From the NCBI GenBank assembly GCA_043804925.1, contig JAZDIP010000107.1, forward strand, positions 1 through 56,857: 56,857 nt of DNA, read 5' to 3'. Made by a program: the position numbers and the translations under genes. This DNA comes from ChocPot-Mid sp043804925. GTDB lineage: Bacteria; Bacteroidota; Ignavibacteria; Kapaibacteriales; UBA2268. Under the pieces are notes generated by a model. That model saw only the letters and a list, made by a program, of their open reading frames with translations, was not told the DNA's origin and searched no databases. This document shows positions 25,601 to 32,328 of the stretch, piece after piece (the first letter of the stretch is position 1; the number at the start of each line of letters is the position of its first letter).

Positions 25601-25783
25601 CATAGCATGGTTGTCATTATAAGTATATCCATAATGAGTGTCGGAAAGAACGGCAAAACGTAATGTATTGCTCGGTGTCTGATTATCGAGTAACTCTTTT
25701 GCTTGGTCATACAGAGTGTTTGATTGTAATGTTAAATTGCAAAAAAGCAATATTATAGCTAAAAAGTATTTTATTGTTTTCAT
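19697..25783 (-). CDS. Giant T9SS-secreted calcineurin-like metallophosphoesterase (phage cargo)
   Basis: This 2028-residue protein begins with a signal peptide (KTIKYFLAIILLFCNLTLQS). Residues about 40-270 form a metallophosphoesterase domain with every metal motif: SDTHYG, ICGDAYEDG, VVGNHDF, CFAHAPTMFE and FSGHMHYYIRY, so hydrolysis of a phosphoester (nucleotide, nucleic acid or phosphorylated surface polymer) is plausible. About 1600 residues of mixed beta-rich sequence follow, with no family recognised. The last 100 residues are a T9SS sorting domain (KVFPNPAKDEVFVTVNYPVKY ... TEFTQGLYFIQAEE, partial). It follows the propeller gene by 13 bases, with GGAG before its ATG. It sits between the integrase end and the virion genes, where phages carry lysogenic-conversion genes. 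Confidence 0.82.
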   Translation of the reverse strand: MKTIKYFLAIILLFCNLTLQSNTLYDQAKELLDNQTPSNTLRFAVLSDTHYGYTYNDNHAMINAILDTLSNMTPKPDFIIICGDAYEDGNWIDDFYDYLIDVPGWMVITEIPVFIVVGNHDFTEYHPDNDYDSVYHLYKELINPFWNEDLDSNGADTAWDYYFDYGDSNRFVITNNTFHPISGHLDEPSNKIYKITDAQFDNLSNELNVNKENKFCFAHAPTMFELVDYKFAYRDSLNKYGVKANFSGHMHYYIRYSEPDFMDITVGQSGSKGAFDTSNMKPPFKNDLPNWVMVTIVKKDGDDEINMELHEVETVSPYSSEIQPSYQCYAPYIREVLNEPIQKQFIIGAIPDTTLINSEHPDFDIEGMVFGWQWGGNIHLTRAMNMNQTHYSDATIDLDEIPDSSYVIRGTDGIWANAGNGTNAMQAMGIQYEPALKITNPGSFKTREADSADPVFGFRYIHDDVGFTDTTIILIDSICSGEVVLKNIWPGDTKETIHRGSSHNTNPESNGKKFYIDMQVKKHDIFNNTADGDSVLQVKVKYKKNGSSTWNDIKFSQIPYGGNLEWGTFLRYDEKYTSLDEYRGKFRNLIHSDSIPHTDIDSIAKFDTTLQDTVMYYDTTQYHTHIDSSLYVEDKMLPFMCEPIMLSGYFVCDGLKNPIIIDSKNDSLDIEVTYLGNTDIEIDWIRLVTPHARRLLLGEFDSLIVANTQRDLDSLTKNDKGLKAIRFYTRDEIGTSFWLACRYYNRLVGNLGTTEEDGAYDSLFRYYVGAKERWINMGSPGRRVAAPFLYTTDDDNITFPKYAYGLGLGPGYNGINRNDVLTSGYETFICRNGDSTASYAYTMKFLDTIQNLIEYRKKIEYMYMKSSFQGYLESVAYRDFVQDKKFLYSGDIWWHHELLGCNFDTVQDVTVENGLYIKAGDANRQKTGEEFRSLIMSHILKGAKGLLFDRDRAHDSFIDDYKCWTGLMAYGKEDIIDSVTDNGIIYSDSIGGDFVINNDPNGLDKHIPLSTIADSQHVSIDRIYVGQKSTRVELKHIIDYCKENENTLMNLQLQAWFGKGYKTWYNQHGDYNDSILKNFVSLDTADWKLRRTAVYDSTLFLTEEPWDSAFFDVTLLRDKRQSMDTVFYIGIQNRRTDPLILYPGLDIEPMIENNYMRFLTTAEFYDSCNESKNLESYARMRELYLRRLGCREITIPFNFLNTIKTQNKCMLQIAELGGDLYLQDTSKWFWRSPVYYKYIDTTIWEDKDLVVRLLPGEGKFLKVTVLRGDNNISGYLEHSNQTKIVAHPILDGERETDSIRYHSVYFKKVNDSCALSPYGIFYRRSSILDGGCSPNELINWENEIYLSYNINGECIFPWSYDTLSCDHPSIIVRKKDDSTLYAYIVYDCLPYKTPSICGYIVESILEVNGGTASLISTHAIGSYDGAENDSSERKIEWGTPVVNASANGNYYAWSDSIKFSQDNPNDFEGIVIGYRSLNSPNYCLEDSAISWNGGKPRHPSVNPYSLIDEGENECALVWQEEFDNRDNIFCTRLKYDENNNKITYYFPKNRYYTSTYLNFNQDSTIIHINNLYNNNNTYPVIYRSLDFLDYYSIYWQSDPDKVGWNMRIGNGQIYFKGNSQNQMYNARVPNLIWSPIYNLSQPNVSQGFDDTLSQGEHIYYHMLGFLNNNNIFEVGRVPQMISFDNSFSKTSFESLWQVSDISSGYQPHLSSNKDYLSFNEKWKNRRIFNTDSQSNVNIETSNRDLYRRTENEVNYEGYAGFASNTFYYYVGYASIDGEDLSWNLPYYEVIDSLNRKYYEPYNGDSIYTDYFNVAPLTTADIDFMVYANNATSTTIGLEGHPSYTFTVLPIPQNTTDSTGTLLQYTFVNMLNTEYRLIFINHDSTAEYNEELVIGGLPVGDTILAKRGENYGGRIIIDLETGQTRKLTEAGKMELKVFPNPAKDEVFVTVNYPVKYMLENSDNINKAKVRLFSITGEKLYEFLVRPGETIRIPTTEFTQGLYFIQAEEKIDKWQLDYLAPTVERVMIER

Positions 25784-25796
25784 TTTAAACTCCTAA

Positions 25797-27095
25797 TTAA
25801 TTTTTTAAAAGTTTAAATGAATAATTTTTATCTGAAAATTTAATTTCAAACAAATATACTCCCGGAATTAAAAAACCGATATTCAATGTAAGCTCTTTGT
25901 AATCTGATTGAATTTCAAAATCGGATATAGATTTAATTAATTTGCCGGATATGTCATAGATATTAACTAACGGTATTTCTGTAAATTCTTCTTTAAACTT
26001 AATTTTCAGAATACCATCTTTCAATGTGTAATTAAAATCATCTTCCTTTATATCTTTAACATCCGTTCCGTTCCATTTTGGTCTAAGCAAAGTTAAATAT
26101 CCGGAGTTCTGACTATAGGCAGCAATATAATCATCCTTTGAAACATCTATTGCCGTTTGTCCTGAAAAAGGATATTCATATTCCAAAGAATCTCCATCAA
26201 TATTCCACACGATTATTTTATCAGGTTGATAATCTTGATGATCGTGAAATGACATTATAAGATATTTTGAATCATTAGTGTATTTTTCATTATATAATAT
26301 GGGTTCAATGACATCTTTTTCTTCGTATTGAAATTGTTTAAATAATTTTAATGTTTTCAAATCCCAAATAAAAATATCTTTACCAACACCCGCTGAATTA
26401 GCAGTAAGATGATTACAGTCAGGAGAAAAAATATTTTGATTTAAGGAACCATTAGGATTTTCAAAAATTTTTATTTCTTCATAAGTATTCAAATTTATTA
26501 AGATAACTGTTGAATAAGTACCTCGAAAATCCTGAAAACTGAAATATTTTCCATCGGAAGAAATCTGCGGATTGCTTGCATAATAATACCTCCCAACAAA
26601 AGTTTTAATTATCTCTTTTGTTGCAATATCTATAACAAGTATCTGCGGCTCGTCAAGTCCAATAAAACCAGTCAATGTGATTATCCTCTTTCCATCAGGT
26701 GTTATTAACGCATCTGAACCACCATAACTTATTATCCCAAATTCTTTTATTGTATAAAATGTAAAAATAGAATCACCAGTCAGATAATCCCATAATCTTA
26801 TTGTTGCATCCGTTCCAGATGTTATTATAGTATCTCCAGATATTGAAAATCCTATTTTATTTACATACCCTGTATTCACCAAAAATGTTTTAAAGATTTC
26901 ACCTGTAGTTATTTCTAATTGATAAAATTCTTTTCTACCTCCAGCAAACAAATACTCACTATCAAGACTAAAATTAACAGCTTTTATGTTAGCAATTTTT
27001 TTAGTCCAGACCGTGTCGGGCAGCGGCTCTTGTGCTTTTAATTGTATTATTAAAACAAGTAAAAAAGTGAGTGTAAAAAATGTTTTAGTTTTCAT
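25797..27095 (-). CDS. T9SS-sorted WD40-like beta-propeller protein
   Basis: This 432-residue protein starts at MKTKTFF (27095), chosen because GGAG lies just upstream; an ATG four codons earlier overlaps that site. A signal peptide (TFFTLTFLLVLIIQLKAQ) is followed by WD40-like repeats (FSLDSEYLFAGG, FSISGDTIITSGTDATIRLWDYLTGDSI, ISSDGKYFSFQDFRG and others) and a C-terminal beta sandwich (IPLVNIYDISGKLIKSI ... IPGVYLFEIKFSDKNYSFKLLKN) like a type A sorting domain. It is predicted to be exported by the host T9SS. It is the first gene of a two-gene unit with the giant phosphoesterase and may be its binding partner or surface anchor. Confidence 0.72.
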   Translation of the reverse strand: MKTKTFFTLTFLLVLIIQLKAQEPLPDTVWTKKIANIKAVNFSLDSEYLFAGGRKEFYQLEITTGEIFKTFLVNTGYVNKIGFSISGDTIITSGTDATIRLWDYLTGDSIFTFYTIKEFGIISYGGSDALITPDGKRIITLTGFIGLDEPQILVIDIATKEIIKTFVGRYYYASNPQISSDGKYFSFQDFRGTYSTVILINLNTYEEIKIFENPNGSLNQNIFSPDCNHLTANSAGVGKDIFIWDLKTLKLFKQFQYEEKDVIEPILYNEKYTNDSKYLIMSFHDHQDYQPDKIIVWNIDGDSLEYEYPFSGQTAIDVSKDDYIAAYSQNSGYLTLLRPKWNGTDVKDIKEDDFNYTLKDGILKIKFKEEFTEIPLVNIYDISGKLIKSISDFEIQSDYKELTLNIGFLIPGVYLFEIKFSDKNYSFKLLKN

Positions 27096-27256
27096 AACGA
27101 ACTCCATTCAAATATTAGAGAAAATTTATATTAATAAAATTATTTACTAATTAATATTTACGAAATATAGAAGCCATTCATCAGTTATTTTCATCAAAGT
27201 ATAATAACCCATAATAAATTTACAAAAAAGATATTTATTGGGCAAATAAAAAATAT

Positions 27257-27284
27257 TTGACATTTACAAGTTTAATGCTATAAT
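27257..27284 (+). promoter_or_regulatory. Strong sigma70 promoter for the stand-alone SSB-like gene
   Basis: TTGACA (27257-27262), a 16-base spacer and TATAAT (27279-27284) with an upstream TGC (extended -10) form a near-consensus promoter. It points to the single gene 27318-27578, which begins about 27 bases after the expected start site. Confidence 0.8.
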
Positions 27285-27317
27285 GATAATATCATCCACT
27301 ATTTTGAAAGGTCAGAA

Positions 27318-27578
27318 ATGAACCAAATTATCGGTGCTCTTTGGAAAAGAGAAAAAGACGGAAAGGAGTATTACTCCGGTGTCATTAGGGATCTTCACGG
27401 AGATATAAATATCGCCGCTTTTCCTAATAATAGGAAAACAGAAGAAAATCAACCTGACTTCAACATTGTCGTTAGCTGGGGCTATGAAAAGAATGGAAAG
27501 AAAGAAGAAGTAAGCCAGCCAGCAAAAAAGAACGGCAAAAAGAAAAAAGTTGAGGTTGATGATGATATTGCGTTTTAA
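27318..27578 (+). CDS. DUF736-like small protein with SSB-type C-terminal tip (stand-alone copy)
   Basis: This 86-residue protein has the DUF736-type strand pattern IIGALWKREKDGKEYYSGVI ... INIAAFPNNRKTEENQPDFNIVVS, then a lysine-rich linker and the acidic end VDDDIAF. That end closely mimics the bacterial SSB C-terminal tip (DDDIPF) used to recruit DNA-repair partners. It is a paralogue of the protein at 54422-54694. A single-stranded-DNA-binding role is inferred. Unlike its neighbours it is on the plus strand, with its own consensus promoter, a good AAAGG ribosome site and a terminator, so it may be expressed in the lysogen. Confidence 0.7.
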   Translation: MNQIIGALWKREKDGKEYYSGVIRDLHGDINIAAFPNNRKTEENQPDFNIVVSWGYEKNGKKEEVSQPAKKNGKKKKVEVDDDIAF

Positions 27579-27582
27579 ATTA

Positions 27583-27607
27583 AAAACCTCGTGTAATGCG
27601 AGGTTTT
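27583..27607. terminator. Bidirectional terminator after the SSB-like gene
   Basis: A 9-bp stem AAAACCTCG/CGAGGTTTT with a 7-base loop is flanked by T/A runs on both sides. It separates the plus-strand SSB-like gene from the convergent gene at 27624-28079. Confidence 0.82.
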
Positions 27608-27623
27608 ATATTAAAGTTAAATA

Positions 27624-28079
27624 TTATTGAATTTTTTTGATAAAATTATAATCTGAAAATTCATAAACTATATTTTTTAATACATCATTTTCAAGCTTAG
27701 CTGTATTGTATATCCTTTGTAATAATTCAGGATATTTATTTGCTATAGGATATAAAATATATTTATCTTTCTCTCTTAATTCCAAGCCAGAATAATAATC
27801 TTGAGTTGTTGGACTTTCTTTAAAATATTTGAGAATTATTAATTCAAATATTTCAGCAATGCAATTATTTATTACAATTTCCTTATAATGACTATTGTGG
27901 TATTCATTGAGAGGTATGAAATACCTAAAATGAATTAATTCTGGTTCTTTTGAAAGATGCTCAAATATAATATAAACATCTGCTAATCTTCTAGCTTCAT
28001 CTGAAAAATGAGATATTATAACATTTGCTTGCCCCATTCCTCTAATAAAATTTGACTGATAAAATAAAATTTCTGTCAT
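27624..28079 (-). CDS. Hypothetical protein of the cargo region
   Basis: This 151-residue protein is rich in aromatic and charged residues (LFYQSNFIRGMGQANVIISHFSDEARRLADVYIIFEHLSKEPELIHFRYF, partial) with no signal peptide, membrane helix or motif that I recognise. A probable helical C-terminal half ends VYEFSDYNFIKKIQ. It lies between two terminators (27583-27607 and 28109-28134) and so is a one-gene transcription unit. Given its place among prophage accessory genes it might act in exclusion of other phages, but nothing in the sequence shows this. Confidence 0.55.
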   Translation of the reverse strand: MTEILFYQSNFIRGMGQANVIISHFSDEARRLADVYIIFEHLSKEPELIHFRYFIPLNEYHNSHYKEIVINNCIAEIFELIILKYFKESPTTQDYYSGLELREKDKYILYPIANKYPELLQRIYNTAKLENDVLKNIVYEFSDYNFIKKIQ

Positions 28080-28108
28080 AAAATTGTCCTTAAAAAATTA
28101 ATAAATAT

Positions 28109-28134
28109 AAACCCGACCATTAAAGATCGGGTTT
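28109..28134 (-). terminator. Terminator after the DUF2188 gene
   Basis: An 8-bp stem AAACCCGA/TCGGGTTT with a 10-base loop lies just after the DUF2188 stop; T-rich sequence follows on the minus strand. Confidence 0.8.
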
Positions 28135-28139
28135 ATTGA

Positions 28140-28370
28140 TTAGTGCTTCATATCCCTTGGAGGAAATGGATCATTACCATAACTATTAGAGTTTTGGATT
28201 TTACCATCTCTACCATGGATAATTAATTCTGCTTGCTGGTTTATTGCAATTTGCTTTCCAGCATATAGTGCTTCGCTCTTATTCCCAAAAGTTTTAATTG
28301 CCTTTTCGGAATTTTCGCCTTTAACCTGCCAATCATTTTCATGTGGCACTATGTGGTATCTTTTGCCCAT
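28140..28370 (-). CDS. DUF2188-family small protein under a CIRCE operator
   Basis: This protein of about 76 residues matches DUF2188: GKRYHIVPHENDWQVKGENSEKAIKTFGNKSEALYAGKQIAINQQAELIIHGRDGKIQ (partial), ending SYGNDPFPPRDMKH. The family is a small beta-alpha fold of unknown function, common in bacteria and phages. The ATG at 28370 is chosen because GAGGAT lies 9 bases upstream; an ATG two codons earlier overlaps too closely. The gene is a single unit, with a perfect HrcA/CIRCE operator in its leader (28407-28433) and its own terminator. This strongly suggests induction by heat or protein-folding stress. Confidence 0.8.
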   Translation of the reverse strand: MGKRYHIVPHENDWQVKGENSEKAIKTFGNKSEALYAGKQIAINQQAELIIHGRDGKIQNSNSYGNDPFPPRDMKH

Positions 28371-28406
28371 CGGCATATCCTCTATTATTATAAAAAATTA
28401 TTAAAA

Positions 28407-28433
28407 TTAGCACTCTTATTTATAGAGTGCTAA
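28407..28433. promoter_or_regulatory. Perfect CIRCE heat-shock operator (HrcA site)
   Basis: TTAGCACTC, nine bases, GAGTGCTAA exactly matches the CIRCE consensus that the HrcA repressor binds in front of groES/groEL and dnaK operons. It is positioned 37 bases upstream of the DUF2188 start, in the usual leader location. No chaperone gene is nearby. Confidence 0.9.
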
Positions 28434-28534
28434 TATTCTAAACGATTGAAATTATTATTATTTTACCATATTGATATTACTTTCCCACAAATTATTAACA
28501 TAATAAATGAATAAATTAAGTAAAATTTTACTCA

Positions 28535-28636
28535 TTAAAAAAGTAGTAATAAAGAAAATAAACCAAGTATAAAATTAATCTTAAAAGCAAAGATTATCAC
28601 TAATAAAATAATTACATAAACGAATAAGGTTTTCAT
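28535..28636 (-). CDS. 33-residue hydrophobic peptide, translationally coupled to the ejection gene
   Basis: The peptide is KTLFVYVIILLVIIFAF followed by KINFILGLFSLLLLF after the initial Met: almost entirely two hydrophobic stretches. Its ATG shares a base with the TAA of the preceding 414-residue gene (TAATG), and AGAGGAAG lies 7 bases upstream, so translation is very likely. It is the last gene of the virion operon. It may be a membrane-active peptide (holin-, spanin- or ejection-channel-like). The assignment is tentative because it is so short. Confidence 0.55.
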   Translation of the reverse strand: MKTLFVYVIILLVIIFAFKINFILGLFSLLLLF

Positions 28637-29880
28637 TATTCTTCCTCTAAATACTTAGCTAAATTGGCTATCAAAAGTGATACAGGGATTCTGCCTTTCT
28701 CGGCTACTTTTTCCGCTCCCTTTGATAGAACATCAAGGGATATTGCGGCTCCTGACTTAATGGCGGGTGCGTCTAAGATTTCAAGAAGTTTGGTAACGGC
28801 AAAACCTTTTGTTCCACCAACTCCGGCTCCAACTTTACTGGCAATACCCATTAAATTATAATTGCTAAATCTAGTTTGTGCCTTTTGTAGAGCATTGTCA
28901 AATTTATAGAGATTACTTAGTCTTTCGTTGATGTTTTTAACAATAGGTGCTTTCTTGACTATTTCTTCTTTTAATCCCCTTACCATTTGCTTCTCACCCT
29001 CGATCCTTGCACTACTCATCGTGTTGTAATATTTCCTCAATGCCTGTCCGGTCTTAACCTTAATTTCCTGTGCTGTCTGAATGGTAATTCCTTTGCCGTA
29101 TTTTTTAGCAAATGCTTTGTAAATATTATCAATCTCTTTCATTGCCCTTTTTGCCTCACTTATATTAACTTGGTCTTTGAAAAACTTTTTCGCTTCATCA
29201 ACAAAAGGTTTTAGGTTTTCTATCTTGATTACCTTTTTAGATTTTTGTGCTTGCTCAATAGCTTCACCAAGTAAGTTTTCAAAATCGTCAATCTTGGTTG
29301 CTACTTTTTCAACTCCTCCTCTTGTCAGCCAAATCCTCTCATTTAACCCGATTTTAGTAATATCTTCCGCCTTTGTAATTATCTTGCCTGCTTTTGTGAT
29401 ATTTTTGGGCTTCAAGGCAGACTGATATAACTTTTCTGCGATAAGGGTAATTGGCTTTTTAGCTTTCAATGCTAATTTAGCTGTCGTCTTAGAACCCAAA
29501 CCTGTTGGTGTTAATTCAAGGGCTGTTAATGCGATATTTTTAGCGGCTTGTCCGGGTGTTCCTAATAGTGCGTCAGCTTTGTTTGTGAATATTCTTTTAG
29601 TAGGTTTATTTGTAATCAATTCTTTGGCACTCTCGGCTCCTGCCCCGATAACACTCCCAACTGTTTCGGCTGTTTTACCAAACATAAAATTAGCCGCTTT
29701 TCCAATTGTTTTGTCAGCTATATTTGCAACTTTACCTAATAATCCCTCTTTCTGTTTAGTAGGGATAACAATTTGTTTTTTCTGCACTTTTAATTTCTGT
29801 GCAACTTCTTCAATATCTTTTTGAGTTGGTGTTCCATCAAAATTGACAACTGTTCCATCCTCAAATCTAATTTTAGACAT
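28636..29880 (-). CDS. Putative virion-internal / ejection protein
   Basis: This 414-residue protein begins with a short beta segment (KIRFEDGTVVNFDGTPTQKDIEEVAQKL), followed by glycine/alanine-rich, amphipathic and weakly hydrophobic segments (VANIADKTIGKAANFMFGKTAETVGSVIGAGAESA, partial) and a long lysine-rich helical region. The C-terminus has further hydrophobic helices (GIASKVGAGVGGTKGFAVTKLLEIL). This composition is typical of short-tailed phage inner proteins ejected with the DNA to form a channel. It starts 4 bases after the transglycosylase-bearing 807-residue gene, the usual pairing of ejection proteins. No enzymatic motif is seen. Confidence 0.65.
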   Translation of the reverse strand: MSKIRFEDGTVVNFDGTPTQKDIEEVAQKLKVQKKQIVIPTKQKEGLLGKVANIADKTIGKAANFMFGKTAETVGSVIGAGAESAKELITNKPTKRIFTNKADALLGTPGQAAKNIALTALELTPTGLGSKTTAKLALKAKKPITLIAEKLYQSALKPKNITKAGKIITKAEDITKIGLNERIWLTRGGVEKVATKIDDFENLLGEAIEQAQKSKKVIKIENLKPFVDEAKKFFKDQVNISEAKRAMKEIDNIYKAFAKKYGKGITIQTAQEIKVKTGQALRKYYNTMSSARIEGEKQMVRGLKEEIVKKAPIVKNINERLSNLYKFDNALQKAQTRFSNYNLMGIASKVGAGVGGTKGFAVTKLLEILDAPAIKSGAAISLDVLSKGAEKVAEKGRIPVSLLIANLAKYLEEE

Positions 29881-29884
29881 ATAA

Positions 29885-32308
29885 TTATTCTATTGTATAA
29901 TTAATTCCACTTGATGTTGTCCCGTTTGTAAAACTACTGGAAGAAGTCTGATTTTCAATATCAATCTTACTTATATCAATGCCTGCGTCAATTAACTCCT
30001 GTAATTTTGTAGGGTCAATTACCGGATTTTCAGGATCTTTACCCATAACATTTTTGTATTCGTAAAGTGTAGAGGTAATTTTAGAGCCAAGCAATTCAGC
30101 GGCTTTGTTAAATACAGCATCAAACTGTTGCGGTGAGTAATTGGAAATCATAACAGTTCTCATTTCTTCAATTTCTTTTTCTGTAGGAGCGGCGTTTCCA
30201 CCTTTGTAAATTTTAGCCATTTCGGAAGCAAGTAAATTTAAGTTAAATTCAAATTCAGCGATTTCAGGATTACCGACTTCTTTCTTTAACATATTCTTGA
30301 TAGTGTTGTATTTCACAAGTTTTGTATTCTCAAGATTGTCAGCGATTAATTTAAGACTTGCTAAGTGTCCCATAGAGGTGTTGATAGCAATTCTGTTATT
30401 CATCAATGTTCCTGTTTCCCAGTTTTTCCTGAATGTAGCTCTATTCTTGTTTAAGTTAGGATTAAAGTTTGGGTCAATTTGAGTTGCTAATTTGATATAC
30501 TTCAATCTTTCGCTTTCAGAGAGGTTTTTACCTAGTCTTGAAGATAGGTCATTGATTAATAATTCACCATTAACAAGCTGTTGAGCAATTACCAAATCAT
30601 TATTGGTTGCTCCTCCAAGGTTTTTACTTAGAGTATTTTTAAATCTATCTACATAAGCAGGTACATCATATTTTACTCCTTGATTATTTGTTCCAACTTT
30701 GCCTTCCCAGTTAGGAGTTCCGCTATTCCACATTGAAGCTATCTGTTCAGGAGTATAGCCCTGCTCTACCCATTGTTGGATCTTCCATTCTGCAACAGCA
30801 TCCTGATTTTCAGGAGTTGCATCTAATATTCCAGTTTGTTCTTTTATTGGAATACCTAATGTTTCTGAAACAAATTGCTGGCTCCAAGATTGCCATGTTT
30901 TAGGCATAAATTGATAAGCTCCATATTCTCCGCTTGCTCCCTTTGATGTATAATTTCCATTACTCTCAATCTGTTTAATGGTGTCTGCGATGTCAGATAC
31001 TGTGGCATTACTCAAATCAAATACAATATTTCCATTTTGATCAAGAGTTAAGCCCTGTTGTTTTAAATCAAATAAAGATTGAGGGTCCAAACCTGTCGCC
31101 TTTTTATAAATAGCACTGGTCTTTAGTTTGTTTACAGCTTCTTCCATACTATCGTTCATAGTAATTCCGGCATCAGGATATTTAGTGATGAGGTCTTTTA
31201 GAATACCTCTGTTTTCAGGATCATATTGTGGATTATTAACATAAAAAGTATTTAGCTTTTGTGCAATTTCATCAGGACTGTCTGTTAAGGTCAAACCTGC
31301 TTTATGGGCTACAACAGCGGTGTCGGGATTACTCATCAATTCTAGAATAGTATCTTTGTTTGCTTCAATATTTTCAATATCTGCTTCAAGGTCTGCCTTT
31401 AAATCATCAATGGCGTCTTTCTCATCATTAGACAAGTCCAAAATCCTTTGTTCTGTTTTTTCTTCCTTTGCGTCATATAAGGCACTCACAATATTGTAAA
31501 AGGATATTCTGTCTTCGGTTACGGCTTTTACAGCACTCGTTCCTTTTGTCATAATATCAAAAGCAAGATTGAAGTTTCCATCAATCGCTTGCATAGACGC
31601 TTGTGCTGTGGCTATTTTTGAGGTGTATGTTTGTTTTATGCTTGTTTGCCTGCCTTGCGAGACTGAAAATAGTGCCGGTCTGCTTGCCTCGGTTTCCAAT
31701 TCGTCATTCATCAACTTTGAATAACTGATAATGTCGTTTGTTAATCCTATCCTTTCTTTAAGCTGACGTTCCACTTCTTGCTGTGTAAATACGCTAGAAA
31801 CGCCACCCAGCATGCTGTTTGCTATGTTATAGGCATTATCTGCCATCTCTTTGGTTTTTGTGTCGTAGGTGTCAATTTCTGCCTGTTTTTCGCCCTGTAT
31901 ATTCTTGAGGTTGGCTTCTTCCTGTGCCTTTTGAGTTTCAATGTCTTTTAATTGCTGTGCTTTTATCTGGTCAAGCTGTTTTTGCAGGTCTTTTATCGTG
32001 GATTCACTATCGGATTGAGCCCTTTTAGCATATATTGCCTGTGCCATGTCCGTGGCTGAAGTATCCGGTAATTGGCTAGAAACATCAGAATTCAAACCAA
32101 GATTAAGTCCTGAAGTGTCAATTTGCGGTTTATAAATATTCCTACCGACTGTTGGCATAGTTGTCGGTGTCGCTGTCGGTGCAGATACTTCTTTGAAATT
32201 TTCACCTTTCCCAAACTCTGTTGGTCCTAAAACCCTATTAGTTCCAAATTCAATAAGTTGATCGGGTTGTCCTGCTATTTTTTTGCGATAAAAATCTGTT
32301 AATGCCAT
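29885..32308 (-). CDS. Virion ejection protein with lytic transglycosylase domain
   Basis: This 807-residue protein has an N-terminal about 430 residues of coiled-coil-rich sequence, then a lysozyme-like SLT domain at roughly 435-560: SDIADTIKQIESNGNYTSKGASGEYGAYQFMPKTW (partial) with the catalytic glutamate in IESNGNY and the GAYQFM block, followed by TPEQIASMWNSG and the YVDRF end. The domain cuts peptidoglycan glycan strands, letting the tail reach the inner membrane. The remaining helical C-terminal part ends in serine/threonine-rich sequence. Placement between tail genes and the 414-residue ejection protein matches podoviral internal proteins. Confidence 0.8.
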   Translation of the reverse strand: MALTDFYRKKIAGQPDQLIEFGTNRVLGPTEFGKGENFKEVSAPTATPTTMPTVGRNIYKPQIDTSGLNLGLNSDVSSQLPDTSATDMAQAIYAKRAQSDSESTIKDLQKQLDQIKAQQLKDIETQKAQEEANLKNIQGEKQAEIDTYDTKTKEMADNAYNIANSMLGGVSSVFTQQEVERQLKERIGLTNDIISYSKLMNDELETEASRPALFSVSQGRQTSIKQTYTSKIATAQASMQAIDGNFNLAFDIMTKGTSAVKAVTEDRISFYNIVSALYDAKEEKTEQRILDLSNDEKDAIDDLKADLEADIENIEANKDTILELMSNPDTAVVAHKAGLTLTDSPDEIAQKLNTFYVNNPQYDPENRGILKDLITKYPDAGITMNDSMEEAVNKLKTSAIYKKATGLDPQSLFDLKQQGLTLDQNGNIVFDLSNATVSDIADTIKQIESNGNYTSKGASGEYGAYQFMPKTWQSWSQQFVSETLGIPIKEQTGILDATPENQDAVAEWKIQQWVEQGYTPEQIASMWNSGTPNWEGKVGTNNQGVKYDVPAYVDRFKNTLSKNLGGATNNDLVIAQQLVNGELLINDLSSRLGKNLSESERLKYIKLATQIDPNFNPNLNKNRATFRKNWETGTLMNNRIAINTSMGHLASLKLIADNLENTKLVKYNTIKNMLKKEVGNPEIAEFEFNLNLLASEMAKIYKGGNAAPTEKEIEEMRTVMISNYSPQQFDAVFNKAAELLGSKITSTLYEYKNVMGKDPENPVIDPTKLQELIDAGIDISKIDIENQTSSSSFTNGTTSSGINYTIE

Positions 32309-32328
32309 ATAATAAAGTTAATTTTAAT

